Positions 15,501-22,083 of a stretch of DNA of 26,802 nt are shown piece after piece. The notes under the pieces are model-generated. The model was given only the letters and a program-made list of their open reading frames with translations. It was not told where the DNA came from and ran no database searches. Origin of the DNA: an uncultured Bacilli bacterium (GTDB lineage: Bacteria > Bacillota_I > Bacilli_A > RF39 > UBA660); assembly GCA_947587115.1 (NCBI GenBank), contig CANPXY010000010.1, positions 1-26,802 on the forward strand. Reading direction: 5' to 3'. The first letter of the stretch is position 1, and each line of letters starts with the position of its first letter. Made by a program: the position numbers and the translations under genes.

Positions 15501-15529
15501 TTGAAAAAGCCCACATTTCCTGCTATACT
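15501..15529 (+). promoter_or_regulatory. Sigma-A promoter of rpmE
   Basis: TTGAAA (15501-15506), 17 bp, TATACT (15524-15529) with an additional TGC extended -10. It starts right after the stop of the SGNH hydrolase gene. Confidence 0.85.
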
Positions 15530-15546
15530 AATAGCACATTGCATTA

Positions 15547-15568
15547 CTATGACTGATTTTTGTCATGG
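15547..15568 (+). promoter_or_regulatory. Leader hairpin upstream of rpmE (possible L31 autoregulatory leader)
   Basis: CTATGAC (15547-15553) pairs with GTCATGG (15562-15568, one U-G) around an 8-nt loop in the 5' UTR, 5 nt before the AGGAGAG ribosome binding site. Autoregulatory leaders before L31 genes are known in bacteria. Assignment here rests on position and structure only. Confidence 0.45.
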
Positions 15569-15585
15569 CGGAAGGAGAGAGAAAA

Positions 15586-15789
15586 ATGAAAAAAGGAATT
15601 CATCCAGAAGTGAAAGATGCTACGATCACTTGTGCTTGTGGAGAAACATTTACAGCAAAATCTACTAAAGACGAAATTTCCGTTGAAGTTTGTTCTAAAT
15701 GTCATCCATTCTATACAGGAAAACAAAATCGAGCATCAAAAACTGGTAAAGTAGATAAATTCAATAAAAAATATGGATTTGAAAACTAA
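15586..15789 (+). CDS. rpmE: 50S ribosomal protein L31, zinc-binding type
   Basis: A 67-residue L31 that bridges the ribosomal subunits near the central protuberance. The zinc ligands are present as CACGETF and CSKCHPFYTG, so this is the Cys-containing form rather than the zinc-free paralogue RpmE2. The N-terminal MKKGIHPEVK and C-terminal KFNKKYG are canonical. ATG 15586 has AGGAGAG upstream; an upstream in-frame ATG at 15565 lies in the leader hairpin. Monocistronic, with its own promoter and terminator. Confidence 0.96.
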   Translation: MKKGIHPEVKDATITCACGETFTAKSTKDEISVEVCSKCHPFYTGKQNRASKTGKVDKFNKKYGFEN

Positions 15790-15813
15790 GGAAAGCACAG
15801 CGCTTTCTTTTTT
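15790..15813 (+). terminator. Terminator of rpmE
   Basis: GAAAGC (15791-15796) and GCTTTC (15802-15807) with a 5-nt loop and a T-tract. Confidence 0.85.
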
Positions 15814-15855
15814 CATGCAATTTCATATTTTTTCCACAATATTGACAAAGTTTTA

Positions 15856-15864
15856 TGTTATACT
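15856..15864 (+). promoter_or_regulatory. Extended -10 promoter of rpiB
   Basis: TGT plus TATACT (15859-15864). A TTGACA at 15842-15847 is only 11 bp upstream and so is unlikely to be its partner. Confidence 0.5.
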
Positions 15865-15887
15865 AACTATATGATAGAGGTGAAAAA

Positions 15888-16373
15888 ATGGTAATAGGAC
15901 TTGCAAGCGACCATAGAGGTTATCGCTTAAAACAAAAATTATTGAAATATTTAACAAAAATTGGTTACGATACCATCGATTTAGGAACTGATCGAACAGC
16001 TCCTGTCGACTATCCGGATTTTGCTTTTCTCTTAGGGGAAAAAGTTGTATCTGGGGAAGTGAGTGTCGGGATTGCAATATGTGGTAGCGGCATTGGAATC
16101 AGTATTGCCTGCAATAAGGTCAAAGGCATTCGCTGCGCCAAAGTAGATTCGATCAATGAAGCAAAATCTGCTAAATTAGATAACGATGCCAATATTCTTG
16201 CTCTAAATGGTTCCATGCCAACCTTTAAAGCCAAAGATATTGTCGATACCTTCTTGAAGACTGCTTTCTCAGGACTAGAACGCCACCAAAGAAGAATCGA
16301 TATGATCAGTGATTACGAAACGCCGAAACGGAAGATGAGAAAAAAGGACGACGAGGAAGAACATGAGTGTTAA
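15888..16373 (+). CDS. rpiB: Ribose-5-phosphate isomerase B / RpiB-LacAB family sugar isomerase
   Basis: A 161-residue RpiB-fold aldose-ketose isomerase interconverting ribose-5-phosphate and ribulose-5-phosphate. The start IGLASDHRGYRLKQKL, the PVDYPDFA segment and the catalytic-cysteine block GIAICGSGIGISIACNKVKG are intact. A charged KRKMRKKDDEEEHEC tail makes it about ten residues longer than usual. GAGGTG precedes the ATG. Its end overlaps the DUF1146 gene by 11 bp. Specificity for ribose rather than allose or galactose-6-phosphate is inferred from genomic context only. Confidence 0.9.
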   Translation: MVIGLASDHRGYRLKQKLLKYLTKIGYDTIDLGTDRTAPVDYPDFAFLLGEKVVSGEVSVGIAICGSGIGISIACNKVKGIRCAKVDSINEAKSAKLDNDANILALNGSMPTFKAKDIVDTFLKTAFSGLERHQRRIDMISDYETPKRKMRKKDDEEEHEC

Positions 16374-16560
16374 ATTTTTTATCTATTTAGGTGTCACGAT
16401 TTTGGTCATCTATGCGATGGATTCTTTAAATATCAATCAAATTTTCAAAAAGAACAAAGTAATACAAGCTCGAATTTTTTACCTGCTCCTTGGACTTTGT
16501 ATCATCTATCTTATCACCAACTTTATTTATGACTTTTTCTTAAGTTCAAAAATTTATTAA
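16363..16560 (+). CDS. DUF1146 (YwzB-like) small membrane protein
   Basis: A 65-residue protein with two transmembrane helices (about 4-20 and 37-58) and the family block VIQARIFYLLLGLCIIYLIT followed by NFIYDF. It matches the DUF1146/YwzB family, which in Bacilli is encoded between the atp operon and murAA/spoIID. Function unknown. It overlaps rpiB by 11 bp, with GAGGAAG inside rpiB as ribosome binding site, so the two are translationally linked. SpoIIQ follows. Confidence 0.75.
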   Translation: MSVKFFIYLGVTILVIYAMDSLNINQIFKKNKVIQARIFYLLLGLCIIYLITNFIYDFFLSSKIY

Positions 16561-16565
16561 AAAAA

Positions 16566-16593
16566 GTATAAATTCAAAATTTTTGTTCAGACT
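16566..16593 (+). promoter_or_regulatory. Candidate sigma-F promoter for spoIIQ
   Basis: GTATA (16566-16570), 14 bp, then GTTCAGACT (16585-16593), which fits the forespore sigma-F -10 (GGnnAnAnT) apart from its second base. The predicted start would lie almost on the ribosome binding site, leaving a very short leader. Confidence 0.4.
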
Positions 16594-16611
16594 TTTAATG
16601 AGGTGGAAAGA

Positions 16612-17241
16612 ATGAACAAAAGATTGAAGTTAAAACCCTTTGTATTACCTAGTATTTATCTTGCTTTCGTCGCATTATTTGTAATGGGTGTATTCCTAAC
16701 GACAACCAAACAAAGTGGCAATCCAGAGGAAGATATCAAATATGTATCGGAATCTATTGTAGAAGAAGAAACTCCTGTTATTAATACAGAAGTAAAAATG
16801 ATACGTCCTTATACAAATGAGAATGTTACTGTTGGCAAATACTTTTATGACTATCAAGCTGATAACGCCCGTCAAGAACAATCCCTCATCTATCATGAAA
16901 ACACTTACATGCAAAATTCTGGAATGGACTTCGTTCTAGAAGAGAGTTTCGATGTTGTTGCTGTTTTAGATGGAACAGTAGTCAGTGTCAAGGAAGATGA
17001 ACTTCTTGGAAAGATCGTTGAGATCCAACATGATAACGATTTTATCAGTGTTTATCAAAGTTTAGGAGAAGTCAATGTCAAGAAAGAAGATGTTGTAAGA
17101 CAAGGTCAAGTCATTGGGAAAACAGGGGAAAACAAGTTGGACGCTACTTTAAAAAATCATCTACATTTTGAATTGTTCTACAAAGGACAGGTAGTAAATC
17201 CAGAGCGTTATCTCGATCAAACTTTAAACGAAAATAATTAG
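16612..17241 (+). CDS. spoIIQ: Stage II sporulation protein Q (degenerate LytM/M23 domain)
   Basis: A 209-residue membrane-anchored protein with one N-terminal transmembrane helix (about residues 12-31) and a LytM domain from about 95. SpoIIQ is the forespore half of the SpoIIQ-SpoIIIAH channel that joins forespore and mother cell during engulfment. The block VVAVLDGTVVSVKEDELLGK and VYQSLGEVNVKKED are SpoIIQ-like, and spoIIID follows as in B. subtilis. The first metal ligand position has Asn102 (NSGMDF) instead of His, while Asp106 and the HLH pair (His183, His185) remain, so it is probably not an active endopeptidase. ATG 16612 follows GAGGTGG; a GTG at 16603 lies within that site. Confidence 0.9.
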   Translation: MNKRLKLKPFVLPSIYLAFVALFVMGVFLTTTKQSGNPEEDIKYVSESIVEEETPVINTEVKMIRPYTNENVTVGKYFYDYQADNARQEQSLIYHENTYMQNSGMDFVLEESFDVVAVLDGTVVSVKEDELLGKIVEIQHDNDFISVYQSLGEVNVKKEDVVRQGQVIGKTGENKLDATLKNHLHFELFYKGQVVNPERYLDQTLNENN

Positions 17242-17263
17242 CCGCTTTCTAGACGGCTTTTTT
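17240..17263 (+). terminator. Terminator of spoIIQ
   Basis: AGCCG (17240-17244) pairs with CGGCT (17254-17258) across a 9-nt loop, followed by T's. The stop codon overlaps the left arm. Confidence 0.75.
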
Positions 17264-17266
17264 CGT

Positions 17267-17295
17267 TCTATTTAGATCCTTGCTGTGTATACTGT
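17267..17295 (+). promoter_or_regulatory. Candidate sigma-E-like promoter for spoIIID
   Basis: TCTATTT (17267-17273), 14 bp, TATACTGT (17288-17295) partly fits the sigma-E consensus. The same TATACT could also be a sigma-A -10. SpoIIID is sigma-E-dependent in B. subtilis. Confidence 0.3.
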
Positions 17296-17308
17296 TACAG
17301 GAGGATTT

Positions 17309-17584
17309 ATGAGAAAAGAAAAAATCGAACGAATAAAAAAAGAAGCCCAGTTGTTAGTGGAAAACGAAGAAACACTACGTTCTCTATCGAAAAAAATGGA
17401 TTTGAGTAAAAGTACGATTCATCAAGATTTACAAGTTCATTTAAAAACGATCGATCCGATTCTATATGAAAAAGTGCAGTTGCTTTTTTTAAAACATAAG
17501 AGCCTTCGGCACTTGATTGGCGGTGCTAGAACCAAAGAAAAATATCAAAAAAATAGGAATAGAAACGTATTTATGGTAGAATAA
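17309..17584 (+). CDS. spoIIID: Sporulation transcription factor SpoIIID
   Basis: A 91-residue DNA-binding protein. SpoIIID acts in the mother cell with sigma-E to activate sigK and repress many early genes. The helix-turn-helix is ETLRSLSKKMDLSKSTIHQD (about residues 22-41), followed by the family block HKSLRHLIGGARTKEKY. A perfect AGGAGG lies 6 nt before ATG 17309, which rules out the upstream GTG at 17285. It is followed closely by mbl (26-nt gap), the same order as in B. subtilis, with no terminator between. Confidence 0.93.
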   Translation: MRKEKIERIKKEAQLLVENEETLRSLSKKMDLSKSTIHQDLQVHLKTIDPILYEKVQLLFLKHKSLRHLIGGARTKEKYQKNRNRNVFMVE

Positions 17585-17610
17585 TAACTATAGAGAATGG
17601 ATGTGATAAC

Positions 17611-18600
17611 GTGTTAGCAAAAGATATAGGAATTGATTTGGGTACAGCCAATGTATTAATTTATGTCAAAGGCGAAGGCATCGTCTTAAATGAGCCAAGT
17701 GTCGTGGCGATTGCCACAGATTCCAAAAAAATTTTGGCGGTCGGCAAAGAGGCAAGTGAAATGGTAGGAAGAACGCCAGGAAAGGTAAAGGCCATCGAGC
17801 CGATGCGGGATGGAGTCATCGATGATTTTGAAGCGACGGAAGCGATGCTCAACTGCTTTTTAAAGAAAATTAATGCGAAAGGCCTACTTTCTAAACCCCG
17901 TATTTTAATCTGTTGTCCATCAAACACAACCCAGGTTGAGAAGAACGCCATCAAGGAAGTAGCTGAACGCATGGGGGCTAAGAGAGTTTATATGGAAGAG
18001 GAACCTAAAGTTGCGGCCGTTGGAGCTGGAATGGACATCTCCAAACCAAGTGCCAACATGGTAATTGATATTGGCGGAGGAACGACCGATATTGCCATCC
18101 TTTCCTTGAATGGGATTGTGACGAGCAATTCTGTTCGCATTGCTGGAAATGCTTTTGACAAAGATATCATCAAGTATATCAAAGATAAATATAAACTGCT
18201 CGTGGGAGAACATACGGCCGAAGAGATCAAAATCAAAATTGCTACGGTCTTCGAACCAGACAAAAACGAAAAAATGGAAGTTCGTGGACGTGCCATCGTA
18301 AGTGGTCTTCCTAAGACGATCGATATCAATCAAAGCGAAGTAGAAGAAGCCCTTCATCATAGTATTTATGAAATTATCAAAGTTGCTAAAAACGTCTTAG
18401 AACAGACTCCACCAGAATTATCCGCAGATATTGTGGATAAAGGCATCGTCTTAACTGGCGGTGGCGCAATGATAGAGGGACTTCCGCAACTTTTTGCCAA
18501 AGAATTGAAAGTACCTGTTTTTATAGCGGATTCTCCACTTACTTGTGTAGCCGAAGGGTGTGGAATTTTGCTCGATAATATGAAGTTGTTAGAACAATAA
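17611..18600 (+). CDS. mbl: MreB-like actin homologue Mbl
   Basis: A 329-residue bacterial actin that positions lateral-wall peptidoglycan synthesis under the membrane. Nucleotide-binding motifs are DIGIDLGTANVLIYVKG at the N-terminus, DIGGGTTDIA (residues 153-162) and GIVLTGGGAMIEGLP near 280. The sequence is closer to Mbl than to MreB (N-terminal GTANVL and EPKVAAVGAGM), and position after spoIIID supports this. No mreC or mreD is adjacent. The start is GTG at 17611, with GGATGTGAT upstream. It ends in a terminator. Confidence 0.93.
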   Translation: MLAKDIGIDLGTANVLIYVKGEGIVLNEPSVVAIATDSKKILAVGKEASEMVGRTPGKVKAIEPMRDGVIDDFEATEAMLNCFLKKINAKGLLSKPRILICCPSNTTQVEKNAIKEVAERMGAKRVYMEEEPKVAAVGAGMDISKPSANMVIDIGGGTTDIAILSLNGIVTSNSVRIAGNAFDKDIIKYIKDKYKLLVGEHTAEEIKIKIATVFEPDKNEKMEVRGRAIVSGLPKTIDINQSEVEEALHHSIYEIIKVAKNVLEQTPPELSADIVDKGIVLTGGGAMIEGLPQLFAKELKVPVFIADSPLTCVAEGCGILLDNMKLLEQ

Positions 18601-18623
18601 AACCGTTTTTTCGCGGTTTTTTT
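18599..18623 (+). terminator. Terminator of spoIIID-mbl
   Basis: AAAACCG (18599-18605) pairs with CGGTTTT (18614-18620) around an 8-nt loop, then further T. Confidence 0.8.
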
Positions 18624-18624
18624 C

Positions 18625-18652
18625 TTGCCATTTGATAAAACTTTGTTATAAT
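18625..18652 (+). promoter_or_regulatory. Sigma-A promoter of the tagO-type gene
   Basis: TTGCCA (18625-18630), 16 bp, TATAAT (18647-18652), with TGT extended -10. Confidence 0.8.
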
Positions 18653-18674
18653 TTAAGTAGAAAGAAGGATGTAT

Positions 18675-19781
18675 ATGTTCGTAAGCGATATCAAACAAGC
18701 ACTTTTAATTACGGTGACAACATTTCTAACTTCCTGTATTATCATGCCGCTGATGAAGTGGGTAGCTCATCATATAGGAGCGATCGACGTACCCCGAAAA
18801 GATGAAAAGGGTCGTCATATCCATAAGAATCCGATCCCTAAATTAGGTGGCTTAGGAATTTTCTTGAGTTTTTTAGTCGGTTATATGTTATTTGGTATTC
18901 ACAGTGTGCAGATGAATTCAATTTTGATCGGAAGTTTTCTTATTGTGTTGACGGGAGTCATCGATGACGTCCATTCCCTAAGAGCTTCTCAAAAATTAAT
19001 TGGCCAGTTAGCGGCCGCCTTCGTAACCGTCTTTTATGGTGGTATTTTGTTAAACGACATTACAGCCTTCGGTTTTTATATCAATTTTGGCATATGGGCT
19101 TATCCTCTTACGATTTTCTTTATCATTGCCTGTGTCAATATCATCAATTTGATCGATGGCCTCGACGGATTAAGTGGTGGGATTACCAGTATTTTCTATG
19201 TGACCATTGGAATCATTGGCTTTTGCCAAGGACGAAGTGGAACGATGGTCATGCTTTTGACCTTTATTATGTTAGGATCGACACTGGGCTTTCTAGTGTA
19301 TAACTTTTATCCAGCTAAAATCTTTGCTGGAGACTGCACCATGTTTATGGGCTATATCATTTCCATTATTACCCTGTTAGAATTTAAAGGACCAGCGCTC
19401 ACTTCCTTCTTTGTACCATTGATGGTGTTAAGTATTCCTATTCTTGATACACTCTTTGCAATTATCCGCCGCACACTCAAAGGTCAGCCGATTTTCTCTG
19501 CAGACAAAGAACATCTCCACCATCAACTGTTGGGTATGAATTTTTCTCAAAGGACAACGGTGCTGATCATCTATGGAATTAATATTCTCTTTGCCATGGC
19601 ATCGATCTTCTATACTTTAAAAGATCCATCGATCGGAATTGCCATCTATATCGTCCTGTTTATTTTAGTTGTTTGGTTTGTGCTGCATACGACCATTATT
19701 TCGGAAAAAGGCTACCAAAAGATACACCAACTAGAACAATCAGTAAAAGAAAAGATCAACAAAAACAAGATAAATAAATAA
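18675..19781 (+). CDS. tagO: Undecaprenyl-phosphate N-acetylglucosaminyl-1-phosphate transferase (TagO/WecA family)
   Basis: A 368-residue polytopic membrane enzyme of the MraY/WecA/TagO superfamily that loads a sugar-1-phosphate onto undecaprenyl phosphate, the first step of teichoic acid or other cell-wall glycopolymer synthesis. Visible motifs are GVIDDVHSLRA (DD pair), NIINLIDGLDGLSGG, FAGDCTMFMGY (GDS-like, with Cys-Thr in place of the more common Ser-Gly) and the HLHHQLL cytoplasmic loop typical of the GlcNAc-specific branch rather than MraY. ATG 18675 is preferred over ATG 18669 because AAGAAGG ends directly before the latter and is 6 nt from the former. Which polymer it initiates cannot be judged here. 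Confidence 0.88.
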   Translation: MFVSDIKQALLITVTTFLTSCIIMPLMKWVAHHIGAIDVPRKDEKGRHIHKNPIPKLGGLGIFLSFLVGYMLFGIHSVQMNSILIGSFLIVLTGVIDDVHSLRASQKLIGQLAAAFVTVFYGGILLNDITAFGFYINFGIWAYPLTIFFIIACVNIINLIDGLDGLSGGITSIFYVTIGIIGFCQGRSGTMVMLLTFIMLGSTLGFLVYNFYPAKIFAGDCTMFMGYIISIITLLEFKGPALTSFFVPLMVLSIPILDTLFAIIRRTLKGQPIFSADKEHLHHQLLGMNFSQRTTVLIIYGINILFAMASIFYTLKDPSIGIAIYIVLFILVVWFVLHTTIISEKGYQKIHQLEQSVKEKINKNKINK

Positions 19782-19784
19782 GGA

Positions 19785-19814
19785 AAAAGAAACAAGAGCA
19801 ATTTTGTTTCTTTT
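19785..19814 (+). terminator. Hairpin after the tagO-type gene
   Basis: AAAAGAAACAA (19785-19795) pairs perfectly with TTGTTTCTTTT (19804-19814) around an 8-nt loop. The downstream T-tract is part of the stem, so this may terminate only partly. No clear promoter for agrA is visible after it. Confidence 0.55.
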
Positions 19815-19830
19815 CAAAAGGAATAAAAAA

Positions 19831-19850
19831 ATTGGAAAAAATTGGAAAAA
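19831..19850 (+). repeat. Tandem 10-bp repeat before agrA
   Basis: Two adjacent perfect copies of ATTGGAAAAA sit immediately before the GGGTGTG ribosome binding site of agrA. Confidence 0.8.
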
Positions 19851-19862
19851 AGGGTGTGAATT

Positions 19863-20594
19863 ATGTTAAATTTTATTGTTTGTGAAGATGAGCCAGAATT
19901 CTCTAAAAAAATGAAACACTGGATTGATAGTTTTATGATGAACTATGATCTGGAATATAACTACTATAGTTTTTCAGGCTATGATACAAAATTTGAGAAG
20001 TTAGTCAAAAGTGAATGCGGTTTTAAAGTTTATTTCTTAGATATTAGGACAAAGAAAGGATCTGGATTAGATGCTGCCAGATTGATTAGAGAAGGCTGTG
20101 ATGATTGGACTTCAATTATTGTAGTTGTGACAGCTTTTGGAGAATATCGTTATGAAGCTTTAGGAAATCGATTGTATTTATTAGACTTTATCAACAAGAT
20201 GGACGATTGTGAAACTAGAGTAACGGAAGCTCTAAAGAAAGCAATGAAAAATTATGACAATCGTCATAAAAGCTTAAGTTATGAATATAACCATACGATC
20301 CATAAAATCGAATTTCGTCATATTATATACATCGAAAAAGAACCTGATAGTAAACGTTGTATTATCAGGACAAGTTATGGTAGTCAACTGATCCCTAAGA
20401 GTCTCACTGAAGTTAGTAAAATGTTAGATAAAAGATTCTTAAAAATGCATCGAAGTATGATTGTTAACTTAGATTATATAAAAGAATTTGATGTCAAAGA
20501 AAATAAAATAACTTTCAAAAATGATGAATATACGCATTTAATTGCTAGAAATAAAAAGAAGGAGTTGATAAAAAATGCTAGAACTCGTTGTTAA
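19863..20594 (+). CDS. agrA: AgrA-type LytTR response regulator
   Basis: A 243-residue response regulator. The receiver domain (about 1-125) has the acidic pocket CEDEPEF (Glu8, Asp9), the phospho-acceptor Asp60 in YFLDIRTKKGSGLDAARLI and the switch Thr in VVVTAFGEYRY. The LytTR DNA-binding domain (about 140-240) shows IEFRHIIYIEKEPDSKRCII, SLTEVSKML, FLKMHRSMIVNLDYIKEFD, as in AgrA. It overlaps agrC by 20 bp, so the two are translationally coupled. Together with the convergent agrBD pair it forms a quorum-sensing circuit. The order A-then-C is the reverse of Staphylococcus. The GGGTGTG ribosome binding site lies 5-6 nt upstream. Confidence 0.92.
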   Translation: MLNFIVCEDEPEFSKKMKHWIDSFMMNYDLEYNYYSFSGYDTKFEKLVKSECGFKVYFLDIRTKKGSGLDAARLIREGCDDWTSIIVVVTAFGEYRYEALGNRLYLLDFINKMDDCETRVTEALKKAMKNYDNRHKSLSYEYNHTIHKIEFRHIIYIEKEPDSKRCIIRTSYGSQLIPKSLTEVSKMLDKRFLKMHRSMIVNLDYIKEFDVKENKITFKNDEYTHLIARNKKKELIKNARTRC

Positions 20595-21870
20595 AGCAAT
20601 CATGGCAATTATATTAGTGATTACTGGTACTTATATCGTCGCAAGTCTTACCAAACAAAAATTTGAATTTCGAATAAATCATTTTCTATTACTATCTCTT
20701 GTCCCTATTGTGACAGTATTAACACACAAAGTAGAATATACTTTTCTGTCATCAATTCTTCCTTATTTAACGATGATTGTCATATTCAAATACATATTTA
20801 AAATAGGCTTTTCACAATCAATTTTAGTAACAAGCATCATGATGGCAATGATTATGATATCTGATATTATTGTATCGAGTATTTTCGTGCGCTTTGTCAG
20901 TATAGAAGAACTGCGAAGTACATGGTATATCTTAATAATAGCCAATTTACTAGTTTCAATGATCGCTTGTCTATTAAGTAAAATACCAATTGTCAAAAAC
21001 TGGTGTAAAATTATTCTCGATAAGATCGAAGAACGAAGATATCTTTCTACGATCATCTTTTCTGTTTTACTGATCGTGGTCATCGCCGGATCATTTTATA
21101 ATGTATATGCTAATTATGTGTGGAGTAGAGAATATTTTGCCAATTTGGTTGTCATGTTAACCTTTTATGTTATGATGTATATCTTTATGAAAGAGCAGAC
21201 AAAGCATGAGAAATTAAACCATGAATATGATAGTTTATTTGAACATGTCCAAAGTTTTGAAGAGTGGATAGAATCAGAACAAGTCAACCGTCATGAGTTT
21301 AAAAATCAATTGATGACATTAAACGATATGATTGATCCTAAAAATAAAAAAGCTAAGGCCTATATTGAAAGTATTTTAAAAGAACAATTAGAGATAGGAG
21401 AACATTATGTCGAACAATTGAAGAATGTTCCTAAATGTGGTCTTAAAGGATTATTTTATTATAAAATTGTTCAAGCTCAAAAAGAAGGCATCACAATTAC
21501 TACCGAAATTAGTGATAAAGTAAAATCATGTATCAAAAAATTAGATGAAAATGAGATCAAATTACTATGTCGCTTAGTTGGAATTTATTTTGATAATGCG
21601 ATTGAAGCAGCCAGTATCTGTTCTAAAAAGAATATTTCAGTTGAGATGTATGTCTTATCTAAACAATTCAATATTGTCATCATGAATACGTTTGAAAAGA
21701 ACTTTGATATCAAAACAATGCATAAAAAAGGTGTAAGTTCTAAAGGAACGGGTCGAGGAAATGGTCTTCATTTTGCGAATAACATACTCAAAAAACAAAA
21801 GAATTTTCATGGTGAAAGTAACATTATTAATGATTACTATGTTCAAAAAATTATGGTTGATACAAAATAA
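20575..21870 (+). CDS. agrC: AgrC-type sensor histidine kinase (GHKL family)
   Basis: A 431-residue receptor kinase. About six transmembrane helices cover residues 1-210, forming the peptide-sensing domain. A coiled segment follows with the phosphorylated His240 in the VNRHEFKNQL motif typical of AgrC. The GHKL ATPase domain has the N-box YFDNAIEAA (Asp340-Asn341) and the glycine-rich SSKGTGRGNGLHFAN lid. It should detect the cyclic peptide derived from the neighbouring AgrD and phosphorylate AgrA. AAGGAG within the end of agrA provides the ribosome binding site. The AT-rich codon use of agrA/agrC exceeds that of the housekeeping neighbours. Confidence 0.92.
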   Translation: MLELVVKAIMAIILVITGTYIVASLTKQKFEFRINHFLLLSLVPIVTVLTHKVEYTFLSSILPYLTMIVIFKYIFKIGFSQSILVTSIMMAMIMISDIIVSSIFVRFVSIEELRSTWYILIIANLLVSMIACLLSKIPIVKNWCKIILDKIEERRYLSTIIFSVLLIVVIAGSFYNVYANYVWSREYFANLVVMLTFYVMMYIFMKEQTKHEKLNHEYDSLFEHVQSFEEWIESEQVNRHEFKNQLMTLNDMIDPKNKKAKAYIESILKEQLEIGEHYVEQLKNVPKCGLKGLFYYKIVQAQKEGITITTEISDKVKSCIKKLDENEIKLLCRLVGIYFDNAIEAASICSKKNISVEMYVLSKQFNIVIMNTFEKNFDIKTMHKKGVSSKGTGRGNGLHFANNILKKQKNFHGESNIINDYYVQKIMVDTK

Positions 21871-21893
21871 AAAGACACAAGGTCTTTTTATTT
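21870..21893. terminator. Bidirectional terminator between agrC and agrD
   Basis: AAAAGAC (21870-21876) and GTCTTTT (21882-21888) form a 7-bp stem with a 5-nt loop, flanked by T on the right and A on the left, so it can end both the agrAC and agrBD transcripts. Confidence 0.85.
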
Positions 21894-21901
21894 TTAACAT
21901 A

Positions 21902-22021
21902 TTAGTCCATGTTCTTTAATGCTTTTGGTTCATCAGCAATTCCCCAAAGGCATCCCATTGAAGCAGCAGTTGTAGCCAAAGTTGCAACAGCAGCTAAAAC
22001 CATAGATAGTCTTTTTTTCAT
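21902..22021 (-). CDS. agrD: AgrD cyclic-peptide autoinducer precursor
   Basis: A 39-codon ORF directly downstream of agrB with a strong TAAGGAGGT ribosome binding site 8 nt from its ATG. The precursor has a basic start (MKKR), an Ala-rich hydrophobic leader (residues 5-21), the only cysteine at position 24 in GCLWGIADEP and an acidic tail with the AgrD-like DEPKAL motif (residues 30-35). By analogy, AgrB would cut before the DEP tail and form a thiolactone from Cys24. The ring is five residues (C-L-W-G-I) or six (ending in Ala). It resembles the reported Clostridium perfringens signal CLWFT. Exact ends are not predictable from sequence. Confidence 0.88.
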   Translation of the reverse strand: MKKRLSMVLAAVATLATTAASMGCLWGIADEPKALKNMD

Positions 22022-22050
22022 TGTTCTTACCTCCTTATTACTTCTATATT

Positions 22051-22083
22051 TTTAAATACTACTACCAAGAGTCAGTATTTAAA
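22051..22083 (-). other. Perfect inverted repeat between agrB and agrD
   Basis: TTTAAATACT (22051-22060) and AGTATTTAAA (22074-22083) form a 10-bp perfect stem with a 13-nt loop in the agrBD transcript, just after the agrB stop and about 30 nt before agrD. It could be an attenuator or an mRNA-stability element setting the AgrB:AgrD ratio. Confidence 0.7.
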
